Origin: Muriicola jejuensis | GTDB lineage: Bacteria; Bacteroidota; Bacteroidia; Flavobacteriales; Flavobacteriaceae | Assembly (NCBI RefSeq): GCF_010671595.1 | Contig: NZ_JAABOP010000002.1 | Span: forward strand, 124,001 to 188,000 | DNA length: 64,000 nucleotides | Direction: 5' to 3' | Notes under the pieces: generated by a model | The model's input: the letters and a program-made list of their open reading frames with translations, nothing else | What the model was told of the DNA's origin: nothing | The model's database searches: none | Made by a program: the position numbers and the translations under genes | Part shown: piece by piece, positions 33,705 through 44,363 of the stretch | Layout: the number at the start of each line of letters is the position of its first letter | Position numbering within the stretch: position 1 is the first letter of the stretch

Positions 33705-34466
33705 ATGGACCTGAATTTAGCAGTGTTGATAGACGGGGATAATATCCCTTCCGCCTATGTCAAGGAAATGATGGAAGAGATCGCGAAGTACGGCAATCCC
33801 ACTATCAAGAGGATCTATGGCGACTGGACGAACCCCCGCCTGGGGAAATGGAAGAAGGTTTTGCTGGAGAATGCGATCACCCCTGTACAGCAATACGGGT
33901 ATACGGCAGGGAAGAACGCCACGGATTCTGCCATGATCATCGACGCCATGGATATTTTGTACTCCGGCAAGGTGCAGGGGTTCTGCCTGGTGAGCAGCGA
34001 CAGCGATTTCACCCGCCTGGCCACCCGTCTCAGGGAAGCCGGGATGATGGTCTTCGGGATCGGCGAGAAGAAAACACCGGATCCTTTTATCGTGGCTTGC
34101 GACAGGTTTATTTATATTGAGATTCTGAAAAAGCAGTCGGAAGAGATCTCCTCGGATCCGGAAGACAGCAGGTCGGGCAAGAAGAGCGGGGTCGACAAGA
34201 TCACCCGCAAAGACATTCAGCTGATCACGGATACCGTCGATGATGTCGCAGATGATGACGGCTGGGCATTCCTGGGCGATGTGGGGAGCCTGCTGCAGAA
34301 GAAACAACCCAATTTCGACTCCAGGAACTACGGGTACCAGAAGCTGACGCCCCTGATCAGCGCCCTGGGGGAATTCGACGTCGAGAGGCGTGAGGATGCC
34401 AAAGGCCGCAAAAAACTGATCTATGTAAAGATCAAGGAAAAAAAAGGGCGGGGTTCCCGAAAATAA
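33705..34466 (+). CDS. NYN-domain nuclease-like protein with OST-HTH/LOTUS domain
   Basis: 253 residues from the ATG at 33705, which has AAGGA 4-8 bases upstream; longer starts at 33645 and 33675 are possible but less likely. Residues 1-145 are a NYN (PIN-like, LabA/DUF88) domain with acidic residues in VLIDGDNIP and SSDSDFTRLATRL, which in the family bind metal for RNA cleavage. Residues about 165-250 match an OST-HTH/LOTUS domain (GWAFLGDVGSLLQKKQPNF, YGYQKLTPLISAL), an RNA-binding module. The combination suggests RNA turnover. It is a cytoplasmic, apparently single gene. Confidence 0.82.
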   Translation: MDLNLAVLIDGDNIPSAYVKEMMEEIAKYGNPTIKRIYGDWTNPRLGKWKKVLLENAITPVQQYGYTAGKNATDSAMIIDAMDILYSGKVQGFCLVSSDSDFTRLATRLREAGMMVFGIGEKKTPDPFIVACDRFIYIEILKKQSEEISSDPEDSRSGKKSGVDKITRKDIQLITDTVDDVADDDGWAFLGDVGSLLQKKQPNFDSRNYGYQKLTPLISALGEFDVERREDAKGRKKLIYVKIKEKKGRGSRK

Positions 34467-34508
34467 GTTATCCCTCCACCACCTTACCTTTGTATCTGGT
34501 GAATTCAC

Positions 34509-34516
34509 TATTTTTG
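34509..34516 (+). promoter_or_regulatory. Bacteroidota -7 box (TATTTTTG) for amidohydrolase
   Basis: An exact TAnnTTTG match 44 bases before the ATG at 34561. A second match, TACCTTTG, lies at 34485-34492, and its TTTG could act as -33 element for the first (16-base spacing). Confidence 0.45.
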
Positions 34517-34560
34517 GAAGCCTGAGATCGTAAGATCCTGCATCCGTGAAAAATCCAAAT

Positions 34561-36183
34561 ATGAAAAAGACATTCCTTCTATCCCTCGCACTGATCATCG
34601 CATCCTGTCAGTCCCCTAAAGAACCGGCAGATCTGCTGGTGATCAACGCCAACCTGTATACCGTAAATGAATCCTTTGACAAGGCTGAGGCCATGGCGAT
34701 CAGGGATGGGAAGATACTGGCTGTAGGCCGTTCGGAAGATATTACAAAGGCGTATGAAGGCAAGGAAGTGATGGATCTTGGCGGGAAGACTGTGATCCCC
34801 GGATTCATAGATGCCCATTGCCACTTCTACGGCCTGGGCCTGAACCAGCTGAAGGTAAACCTCGTTGGGACAAGCAGTTATCAGGAGGTGCTTGAGCGCG
34901 TCCGGGACTTTCAGGAAAAGAATCCTTCCAATTTCATACAGGGAAGGGGATGGGACCAGAACGACTGGGAAGTGAAGGAGTTCCCGACCAAAGAAGAACT
35001 GGATAGGCTATTTCCCGAAACGCCGGTGGCCCTGGAAAGGGTAGACGGGCATGCCTATCTCGTGAATCAGAAAGCCCTTGACCTGGCAGGGATCACCGCG
35101 GAGACCAAAGTTTCCGGTGGGGAGATCATCAAAAAGGACGGGAAGATCACAGGGGTCCTGGTAGACAACCCCATGTACATGATCGACGCCATCGTCCCTC
35201 CCCCGACCAGGGAGATGGACATCAAGGCTCTGCAGGATGCCGAAGGGATCTGCCTGGACTACGGCCTGACCACGGTGAACGATGCCGGCCTGATGCGGAA
35301 TACGATCGAACTCATAGACAGCCTCCAGCAAACGGGAGACCTTTCCATCAGGGTCTATGCCATGGTTAGTAATACGCCCGGGAACCTGGATCATTTCCTC
35401 AACGTGGGGATCATTAAAAATGACAGGCTCAATGTGCGTTCTGTAAAGGTCTACGGGGATGGTGCCCTGGGTTCAAGGGGAGCGGCCCTGAGGGAGCCCT
35501 ATTCTGACCAGCCCGGGCATTTCGGGGCCATGGTCACCCCTGTAGAGGATATCGAAGCCCTTGCCATGCGTCTGGCCACCACGGACTACCAGATGAATAC
35601 ACATGCCATTGGGGACTCGGCCAACATAGCCGTGCTGCGCGCGTATAAAAAAGCCCTGGAAGGAAAGCAGGACAGGAGGTGGAAGATCGAACACGCCCAG
35701 GTGATCACGGAGGCCGACTTCGACTACTTCAAAGAAGGGATCATCCCATCCGTTCAGCCTACCCACGCCACCAGCGATATGTACTGGGCCGAGGACAGGC
35801 TGGGCGAGGAACGCGTGAAAGGCGCCTATGCATTTAAAACCCTTCTGGATAAGGCCGGGATGGTAGCCCTGGGCACTGATTTTCCGGTAGAGCAGGTGAG
35901 CCCCTTCCTTACATTTTATGCATCTGTAGGCAGGCAGGACCTCGAGGGCTATCCCGAGGGAGGTTTTCAGATCAAAGATGCGCTTAGCAGGGAAGAAACC
36001 CTGAAAGGGATGACCATATGGGCTGCCTATTCCAATTTTGAGGAAGATGAAAAAGGCAGTCTGGAACCCGGAAAGTTTGCTGATTTTGTGGTGCTGAGCG
36101 GGGATATCATGACCGTTCCCCTTAACCAAGTCTCTGAACTGAAGGCCGAGCAGGTCTATATTGGAGGGGAAAGGAAAAAGTAG
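34561..36183 (+). CDS. Amidohydrolase-family lipoprotein (YtcJ-like)
   Basis: 540 residues from the ATG at 34561 (a GTG five codons upstream is in frame). MKKTFLLSLALIIASC is a lipoprotein signal with Cys16. The metal-binding motifs of the Amidohydro_3 group are visible: FIDAHCHFYG, NTHAIGD, EHAQVI and LGTDFPVE. These zinc hydrolases cleave amide-like bonds in small molecules; the substrate is unknown. Attachment to the envelope is unusual relative to cytosolic amidohydrolases but common in Bacteroidota. A bidirectional terminator follows. Confidence 0.85.
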   Translation: MKKTFLLSLALIIASCQSPKEPADLLVINANLYTVNESFDKAEAMAIRDGKILAVGRSEDITKAYEGKEVMDLGGKTVIPGFIDAHCHFYGLGLNQLKVNLVGTSSYQEVLERVRDFQEKNPSNFIQGRGWDQNDWEVKEFPTKEELDRLFPETPVALERVDGHAYLVNQKALDLAGITAETKVSGGEIIKKDGKITGVLVDNPMYMIDAIVPPPTREMDIKALQDAEGICLDYGLTTVNDAGLMRNTIELIDSLQQTGDLSIRVYAMVSNTPGNLDHFLNVGIIKNDRLNVRSVKVYGDGALGSRGAALREPYSDQPGHFGAMVTPVEDIEALAMRLATTDYQMNTHAIGDSANIAVLRAYKKALEGKQDRRWKIEHAQVITEADFDYFKEGIIPSVQPTHATSDMYWAEDRLGEERVKGAYAFKTLLDKAGMVALGTDFPVEQVSPFLTFYASVGRQDLEGYPEGGFQIKDALSREETLKGMTIWAAYSNFEEDEKGSLEPGKFADFVVLSGDIMTVPLNQVSELKAEQVYIGGERKK

Positions 36184-36187
36184 GAAA

Positions 36188-36226
36188 ATAAAAAGCCGAA
36201 GCGAGAGCTCCGGCTTTTTTATTTCC
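36188..36226. terminator. Bidirectional terminator between amidohydrolase and DUF2911 genes
   Basis: AAAAAGCCG at 36190-36198 pairs with CGGCTTTTTT around an internal GAGC...GCTC step. A-run and T-run on the two sides serve both convergent genes. Confidence 0.75.
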
Positions 36227-36237
36227 AGGTAAAACAA

Positions 36238-36783
36238 TTACATCACAAACGTGATAGGGACAGCCACCCTTTCGGTACCCCAGCCCATAACGAGGTGAAC
36301 ACCGCCATCCACTTCCTGGAAAGTCATGGAAAAAGCATCCAGGGATTCATCTCCCTTGGAAACTTTGGCCTGAACGCGGGCTACGTCTCCTGAATCCTGG
36401 TAAAAATAGGATCCCCACTGATTCAAGTTCTTGTTCAGCACAATGGTCCATTCGTTCTCCCCCGGGATGGTGAAGAGAGAATACGTACCTGCTTCAATAT
36501 TCTTCCCGCCTATGGTGGCTCCTTTGTAAAAAGTGATCTCAGCGGCTTCGTTGGCGCCTGTCCTCCAGACCTTTCCGGCCGGGGCAAGGTCGGCCACGTC
36601 GCGTCCCTTGAGCTGTGGCCTGCTGTAGATCACCCTGACCGCCTTGTCGGAGATCTTGTAATCGGAGGGATAGGAGGCCATGTCCATCGGACTTTTGTCC
36701 ATGCCGCTGAATTCCTGTGCAGCCATTTCAGCGGAAAAGACCATGGCGCACATCAATAAGGTAAGTGTAAGTACATTTTTCAT
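36238..36783 (-). CDS. DUF2911 family exported protein
   Basis: 181 residues from the ATG at 36783 (MKNVLTLTLLMCAMVFSAEMAAQ, signal peptide). The motif KVWRTGANEAAEITFYKGA and GTYSLFTIPGENEWTIVLNKN are the DUF2911 hallmarks. The family is widespread in Bacteroidota, periplasmic or surface-exposed and without known function. A -7 box TAGCTTTG lies 22 bases upstream. Confidence 0.85.
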   Translation of the reverse strand: MKNVLTLTLLMCAMVFSAEMAAQEFSGMDKSPMDMASYPSDYKISDKAVRVIYSRPQLKGRDVADLAPAGKVWRTGANEAAEITFYKGATIGGKNIEAGTYSLFTIPGENEWTIVLNKNLNQWGSYFYQDSGDVARVQAKVSKGDESLDAFSMTFQEVDGGVHLVMGWGTERVAVPITFVM

Positions 36784-36804
36784 AAGTTCGATTTTTAGTT
36801 CCTT

Positions 36805-36812
36805 CAAAGCTA
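36805..36812 (-). promoter_or_regulatory. Bacteroidota -7 box (TAGCTTTG) for DUF2911 gene
   Basis: An exact TAnnTTTG match on the minus strand, 21 bases before the ATG at 36783. Confidence 0.5.
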
Positions 36813-37023
36813 ATCGCTATGCTTGTTGGATTTTTATAAAGAGTCGTTAAAATTTGAACTTCTTACATTTCGTTCTGTGAGTAATCAATAATGAAAATTA
36901 ACATTTCAATATTCACTTAATACTCTTAATTAAGTAACATATTGAAACAGAAAGTACAATAGTGTTTTCTATTTAAAAGTATATCTTCATCTTTGCCTTC
37001 TCTAATTAAAACAGTGGAGTTGT

Positions 37024-38694
37024 ATGTGTGGAATTGTTTGCGCTTTTGAGTTAAAGGAAAGTACGGAGGTTTTAAGGCCGCAGTTGTTGGAAATGTCGAA
37101 AAAGGTCAGGCATCGCGGTCCCGACTGGAGTGGGATCTACGCTGATGAGAAGGCCATCCTGGCCCATGAGCGGCTCGCTATTGTGGATCCTGCGTCCGGG
37201 AAACAACCCCTGGTCAGTGAGGACGGTGCCCTCATCCTGGCCGCCAACGGGGAGATCTATAACCACAGGGAACTGCGCAAGCAGTTTGAGGGAAAATACC
37301 AGTTCAGGACCGAATCGGATTGCGAGGTCATCCTCGCACTCTACCAGAAAAAAGGCCCTGCCTTCCTGGATGAGATGAACGGGATTTTTGGGTTCGCGAT
37401 TTACGATACGACCAGGGACGAGTATTTTGTGGCGAGAGACCATATGGGGATCATTCCCCTCTATATGGGTTGGGACAAAAATGGGACCTTTTATGTGGCC
37501 TCCGAACTGAAAGCCCTTGAAGGGACCTGCACAAAGATTGAGCTTTTCCCTCCCGGACATTACCTCCACAGCTCGGACGGAGAACTAAAGAGGTGGTATG
37601 AGCGCGACTGGATGGAATATGAGGCCGTGAAGGAGAACGAGACCAGTATAGAATCCATTCGTCAGGCCCTGGAGGCAGCTGTGCACAGGCAGCTGATGTC
37701 TGATGTGCCTTACGGGGTGTTGCTTTCGGGCGGACTCGATTCGTCCGTTACCTCGGCCATCGCCAAGAAATTTGCCCAGAAAAGGATAGAATCCGATGAC
37801 ACCACAGAAGCCTGGTGGCCCCAGTTGCATTCCTTCTCAGTAGGTCTGGAGGGTTCACCGGACCTGGCCGCGGCCCGAAAGGTTGCGAAACATATAGGGA
37901 CGGTTCATCACGAGATCAAGTTCACTATACGGGAAGGGCTGGATGCCATCAAGGATGTGATCTACAACCTGGAGACCTACGATATCACGACCATCAGGGC
38001 GTCTACCCCTATGTACCTCATGGCCAGGGTGATCAAGTCGATGGGGATCAAGATGGTGCTTTCAGGGGAGGGGGCCGATGAACTCTTCGGGGGCTATTTG
38101 TACTTCCACAAGGCCCCGAACGCGCGTGAATTCCACGAAGAGACCGTCAGGAAATTGAAAAAACTCCATATGTACGACTGTTTGAGGGCCAATAAATCGC
38201 TCGCCGCCTGGGGTATTGAAGGCAGGGTGCCTTTCCTGGACAAGGAGTTTATGGATGTGGCGATGCGGATCAACCCTCAGGACAAGATGATCAACGGGGA
38301 GCGCATGGAGAAATGGGTGGTCCGGAAGGCCTTTGAATCCTATCTTCCGGAAAGTGTCGCCTGGAGGCAGAAAGAACAGTTCTCCGACGGGGTGGGATAC
38401 AGCTGGATAGATACGCTGAAGGAAATGGTGGCCGCGGAAGTAAGTGACGAACAACTGGCCAATGCCAAATTCCGATTTCCCATCCAGACGCCTACGACCA
38501 AGGAGGAATTCTATTACCGCTCGATCTTTGAATCCCATTTCCCTTCAGATGCGGCTGCCCTATGTGTGCCCCAGGAAGCCTCTGTGGCCTGCAGTACTCA
38601 GATCGCATTGGAGTGGGATGAGGCTTTTAAGAATATGAATGACCCGTCAGGCAGGGCAGTGGCTAAAGTGCACGCAGACGCCTATGTAAAATAA
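37024..38694 (+). CDS. asnB: Asparagine synthase B (glutamine-hydrolysing)
   Basis: 556 residues. Met1 is followed by Cys2, the glutaminase nucleophile, in MCGIVCAFEL; the class II amidotransferase domain covers about 1-200 (NGEIYNH, SDCEVI). The synthetase domain has the pyrophosphate loop LLSGGLDSS (about 233-241) and SGEGADELFGGY. It makes asparagine from aspartate, glutamine and ATP in the cytosol. The length is that of the AsnB type of gamma-proteobacteria and Bacteroidota. A CATCTTTG at about 36988-36995 is a near-match -7 box in an AT-rich upstream region. A terminator follows. Confidence 0.93.
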   Translation: MCGIVCAFELKESTEVLRPQLLEMSKKVRHRGPDWSGIYADEKAILAHERLAIVDPASGKQPLVSEDGALILAANGEIYNHRELRKQFEGKYQFRTESDCEVILALYQKKGPAFLDEMNGIFGFAIYDTTRDEYFVARDHMGIIPLYMGWDKNGTFYVASELKALEGTCTKIELFPPGHYLHSSDGELKRWYERDWMEYEAVKENETSIESIRQALEAAVHRQLMSDVPYGVLLSGGLDSSVTSAIAKKFAQKRIESDDTTEAWWPQLHSFSVGLEGSPDLAAARKVAKHIGTVHHEIKFTIREGLDAIKDVIYNLETYDITTIRASTPMYLMARVIKSMGIKMVLSGEGADELFGGYLYFHKAPNAREFHEETVRKLKKLHMYDCLRANKSLAAWGIEGRVPFLDKEFMDVAMRINPQDKMINGERMEKWVVRKAFESYLPESVAWRQKEQFSDGVGYSWIDTLKEMVAAEVSDEQLANAKFRFPIQTPTTKEEFYYRSIFESHFPSDAAALCVPQEASVACSTQIALEWDEAFKNMNDPSGRAVAKVHADAYVK

Positions 38695-38733
38695 CACCAT
38701 CCCCTAACCGGATCGGATTGAAGAATGCAGGAA

Positions 38734-38760
38734 GAAAGCACCCGGATGGGTGCTTTTTTG
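38734..38760 (+). terminator. asnB terminator
   Basis: AAGCACCC-GGAT-GGGTGCTT followed by TTTT, about 40 bases after the asnB stop. Confidence 0.8.
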
Positions 38761-38787
38761 TCGCTAGCCCTGAACATTTCTTCCCCC

Positions 38788-40233
38788 TTAAAACAGGACA
38801 AAGATCAGCAGGATAATTCCTGTAATGATAAGCGGTCCCAGGATCCCCAGCACAAGGCCACCAAATCTGAAATCCTTTTGTTCCAGCTTCCCCGTACTGT
38901 ACGCAATGGCATTAGGCGGTGTTGAAATAGGAAGGAACAGGGCAGTTGAGGCACTCAGACCGATCACCAGGGGCAGGACGATGGGATTTTGATAGGTGAG
39001 TATAATCCCCAGCGGGATCAGTACAGTGGCTGTTGCCGTATTGCTCATCACATTGGAGAGGATAACGGTTACAAAGGCAAAAAGGAGCACCAGGACAATA
39101 AAATTCAGGTCGAAATCTGCGATCTTCTCCACGTAGTATGCGGCCAGCCCTGTTTCTTTAATGGCTAACCCCAGGGAGAGTCCGCCTGCCACCAGCATCA
39201 GAGTATCCCAGGGCAGCTTCCGAACATCGTCAGCATTGACAATACCGCTCATGGTCAACAGGATAATAGGGAGAAGGGAGACCACGGAAGCGGGAATCCC
39301 GTGCAACTTCTCCGTAAGCCATAGCAGGAGAGTAAGAGCCAGGACACCCAGAACAATGCGTTTCTTTATCTTCTCAAATTTATAAGACTCATCATCGACG
39401 GGGATGGATTTTTTTTCGATCTCAATCACCAGCTTGTCCTTTTTTGAGAGGTATTTGCGGGACAACATCAGCCAGAATAAACCGGTCAGGATAAGGGAGA
39501 GCGGAAATCCGATCATCATCCACTCCAGGAACCCCATTGAGATCCCGTGATTGTTGAGCGCTTCAGCAGCAATGGCATTAGGAGGGGAGCCAATCAGGGT
39601 ACCCATGCCCCCGATGGTTGCAGCCCCTGCGATACCTATGAGGATGGCCTTGGATATGGGAGCGTTGCTGTCAACGGTGTTGAGGAAGGGCAAAACAGAG
39701 GCGATCATCATAGCCGTCGTGGCCGTATTGGACATGATCATGGAAAACAGGGCGGTAGTGAGCATCAGCCCGAGAAGCACCCTCCTCGGGGAGGTCCCCA
39801 GCCTCGAAATACTGAGCTCAAAGACAACCTTGTCCAGTTGGGTTTTGCTCATGGCTTCCGCTATAAAAAAGCCTCCAAGCATCAGCCAGATAACGCTGCT
39901 GGACCAGGAATTTATATAACCTACATAGTGCTCCCTGACGTTTTCCGGATCGACCTGGGAATAGTGGCTGTTCATCGCAAAGATCAAAAACCCGAAGACC
40001 ATCAGGCCTACCGCAAACGGTGGGATGGCCTCTGTGACCCATAGCCCGATGGCTAGAAAAAGGAGGAAGAGAACATAGACCTGTGCCTGGTCAAGGCCGG
40101 GTTCGTACATAAAATAGGTCAGAATAAATGAAAATATAATGCAGAGCAGGAAATAGATGACCCTGCTCTGTACATCAACCACCTTCTGAATATGCGACAT
40201 CAACTTCAGTGAAACAGCCCGGGAATCGCTCAT
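38788..40233 (-). CDS. SLC13/DASS-family sodium-coupled anion transporter
   Basis: 481 residues with about 11-12 membrane helices. The two SNT signature motifs of the family are visible: MSNTATTAMM near residue 168 and MSNTATATVLIP near 406, each in a hairpin that binds sodium and a carboxylate. Such carriers import succinate, malate, citrate or sulfate with sodium. Substrate cannot be decided here. It is on the minus strand, convergent with asnB, and separated from gyrB by a 330-base divergent region. Confidence 0.85.
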   Translation of the reverse strand: MSDSRAVSLKLMSHIQKVVDVQSRVIYFLLCIIFSFILTYFMYEPGLDQAQVYVLFLLFLAIGLWVTEAIPPFAVGLMVFGFLIFAMNSHYSQVDPENVREHYVGYINSWSSSVIWLMLGGFFIAEAMSKTQLDKVVFELSISRLGTSPRRVLLGLMLTTALFSMIMSNTATTAMMIASVLPFLNTVDSNAPISKAILIGIAGAATIGGMGTLIGSPPNAIAAEALNNHGISMGFLEWMMIGFPLSLILTGLFWLMLSRKYLSKKDKLVIEIEKKSIPVDDESYKFEKIKKRIVLGVLALTLLLWLTEKLHGIPASVVSLLPIILLTMSGIVNADDVRKLPWDTLMLVAGGLSLGLAIKETGLAAYYVEKIADFDLNFIVLVLLFAFVTVILSNVMSNTATATVLIPLGIILTYQNPIVLPLVIGLSASTALFLPISTPPNAIAYSTGKLEQKDFRFGGLVLGILGPLIITGIILLIFVLF

Positions 40234-42502
<2,269 letters not shown>

Positions 42503-42519
42503 AAACCGGCATTACACAA

Positions 42520-42551
42520 CAAAAACTCGCCTCCCCAGGGCGAGTTTTTTA
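42520..42551 (+). terminator. gyrB terminator
   Basis: AAAACTCGCC-TCCC-AGGGCGAGTTTT: a GC-rich stem with a T-run. Confidence 0.8.
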
Positions 42552-42574
42552 GTTTTAGGCAAAATTAGATCGAT

Positions 42575-43588
42575 ATGAAAAATCTATTGTTTGCTATCAT
42601 GGGATTCTGCGTGCTGGCCGTGCAGGCACAATCCAATGTCAACGACCTTTTTGCGGCCGGGGTGGAAGATGCCGAGACCTTTATGAACGACTACCTGGCT
42701 CCGGTATCCGAAGGTGCCATTTACAGTATTGCGGGTTCCTGGTTCAATACCGGGGATGCCAAACCCCTGGGAGGTTTCGAGATCTCCGTGATCGGGAACC
42801 TCACCGGTTTTAAGAACAAGGAAGACAAAAAGACCTTTGTGCTGAACACGGCGGATTATCAAAACCTCCAGTTCGTGGACGGAAGTACATCAAAAACCGT
42901 ATCCACGGCACTGGGAGATATTCAGGGTATACGCGTATTCGTGGAAGATGAGGTGGCCCCGGGGATAACCGTCAGGGAAGAATTTGAGTTGCCTTCCGGA
43001 CTTGCAGGGGAAGACATCAACTTTATCCCTTCCGGCTATATTCAGGGGAGTGTAGGTCTGATCAAAGGGACGGAGCTCAAGGCGCGCTTCCTACCCAAGA
43101 TCAATACGGATGATGTGGCCATTAGCCTCTTTGGGGTGGGGATTCAGCACGAATTCACCAAGCACCTCCCGGCAGACAAGATCCTGCCCATCGCTATCTC
43201 CGGGGTGATAGGGTATACCCATATCAACGGGACCTATGATTTTACTAACACCAGTATCATTGGGGGGTCTGATCAGCGGATAGACGCCAAGATCAATACC
43301 TGGGTCTTCCAGGCAGTGGTCTCCACCAAACTACCCATCATCAATTTCTACGGAAGCCTGGGTTACCTGAGCGGAAAGTCCGAAACGGCCATTCTCGGAA
43401 CCTATGATGTGCAATCAGGGCCTTTTCAACAGACCTTCACAGATCCCTTTACCCTTGAGAAAGACGCGAGCGGGGTAACCGCCAACGTGGGTACGAAGTT
43501 AAAACTGGGCTTCTTCCGCTTACATGCAGATTATACCCTGGCAGAATTCAACAACTTTTCCTTTGGGTTGAGCTTCGGGTTCAGGTAA
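42575..43588 (+). CDS. DUF6588 family outer-membrane-type protein
   Basis: 337 residues with a signal peptide (1-19, ending VQAQ). It begins NVNDLFAAGVEDAETFMNDYLAPVSEGAIYSI, the start of DUF6588 proteins, then alternates hydrophobic strands and loops to a final GLSFGFR. The pattern suggests an outer-membrane barrel of about 12 strands. Function is unknown. It lies 72 bases after gyrB but beyond its terminator. Confidence 0.8.
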   Translation: MKNLLFAIMGFCVLAVQAQSNVNDLFAAGVEDAETFMNDYLAPVSEGAIYSIAGSWFNTGDAKPLGGFEISVIGNLTGFKNKEDKKTFVLNTADYQNLQFVDGSTSKTVSTALGDIQGIRVFVEDEVAPGITVREEFELPSGLAGEDINFIPSGYIQGSVGLIKGTELKARFLPKINTDDVAISLFGVGIQHEFTKHLPADKILPIAISGVIGYTHINGTYDFTNTSIIGGSDQRIDAKINTWVFQAVVSTKLPIINFYGSLGYLSGKSETAILGTYDVQSGPFQQTFTDPFTLEKDASGVTANVGTKLKLGFFRLHADYTLAEFNNFSFGLSFGFR

Positions 43589-43606
43589 ACCGATCCATTT
43601 ACAAAA

Positions 43607-43638
43607 TGAAAACAGCCTTCCCATCGGAAGGCTGTTTT
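43607..43638. terminator. Bidirectional terminator after DUF6588 gene
   Basis: AAAACAGCCTTCC-CATC-GGAAGGCTGTTTT is a 13-base-pair hairpin with A and T runs, shared with the convergent lipocalin-like gene. Confidence 0.8.
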
Positions 43639-43666
43639 ACTATATAGAAAAAAGTCAGGGGATCTT

Positions 43667-44038
43667 TTATTCTCTCAGCGCCAGTATATTGCCTTGAATA
43701 TCTTCAAGGACGGTGCCTTCTTCTGATGTCTTCATGCTCACTCTTTGTTCGGGCATATCGGTACCGGGATAGGAGATGGTGTACACACCGTTGTCTTCCG
43801 TCCAGCTGAAATCTGTCTTTACTTCTAACTGACTGCCTTCATAAGAATGGTATCGTCCCAGGTATACATCGTTAAATATCCATTCCTGCTTGCTGGTATA
43901 TCTTCCGGCTTCCTGGTCTGTAATAATATCTACCTTGGTCCAAATTCCGATGATAGGGTCATTATTTTCCGGGATCTCAGTACAATTGCTCACCGAAATA
44001 ATGGTGACGATAGCCAATAGGGAAAAGAGCTTTTTCAA
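43667..44038 (-). CDS. Small lipocalin-like lipoprotein
   Basis: 123 residues. MKKLFSLLAIVTIISVSNC looks like a lipoprotein signal with Cys19. The mature part starts with IIGIWTKVDIIT, has SKQEWIFNDVYLGRYHSYEG and ends in a short strand. The pattern resembles lipocalin-like domains in Bacteroidota. Ligand and role are unknown. Confidence 0.65.
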   Translation of the reverse strand: MKKLFSLLAIVTIISVSNCTEIPENNDPIIGIWTKVDIITDQEAGRYTSKQEWIFNDVYLGRYHSYEGSQLEVKTDFSWTEDNGVYTISYPGTDMPEQRVSMKTSEEGTVLEDIQGNILALRE

Positions 44039-44107
44039 AATGTAGGTTTTAGATTTGGGATCTGTTACAGGTCTCTAACGCCTTGAATTCCTGCTCTATT
44101 GCTATTT

Positions 44108-44149
44108 TTCGACGAACGGCATGCACGGGATCAAAAAATTCGACGAACG
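44108..44149. promoter_or_regulatory. Pair of palindromic TTCGACGAA sites
   Basis: The 11-base sequence TTCGACGAACG occurs at 44108-44118 and again at 44139-44149, 31 bases apart, which is close to three helical turns. TTCG-A-CGAA is itself palindromic. Spaced identical palindromes are typical of operators for dimeric regulators. The sites lie about 105-155 bases upstream of the mdh -7 box and 70 bases from the divergent lipoprotein start. Confidence 0.4.
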
Positions 44150-44253
44150 TCACACTTCCTATTGGAAAAGGGGTAGTGGTTCAGCTGAGTTCCGGCAACT
44201 TTCCCCGGGAAAATAATCCTCGGGAAGAGGCCCGCTAGTCCGTTAAAAATTGC

Positions 44254-44261
44254 TATTTTTG
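44254..44261 (+). promoter_or_regulatory. Bacteroidota -7 box (TATTTTTG) for mdh
   Basis: An exact TAnnTTTG match 102 bases before the mdh ATG. Confidence 0.5.
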
Positions 44262-44363
44262 CGGCAGCTTAAGGTCGATGTGAAGGCTCGATTTCAATGG
44301 GGTTACCTCCCTGCTTAGCTCCCTTCCCATCACACAGATTAACACCAGAAAAAAATTCAAAAT

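Larger units (their letters stand above)
44039..44363. other. Divergent intergenic region upstream of mdh
   Basis: No gene. It holds two copies of TTCGACGAACG, a -7 box for mdh and a leader of about 95 bases. Confidence 0.6.
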
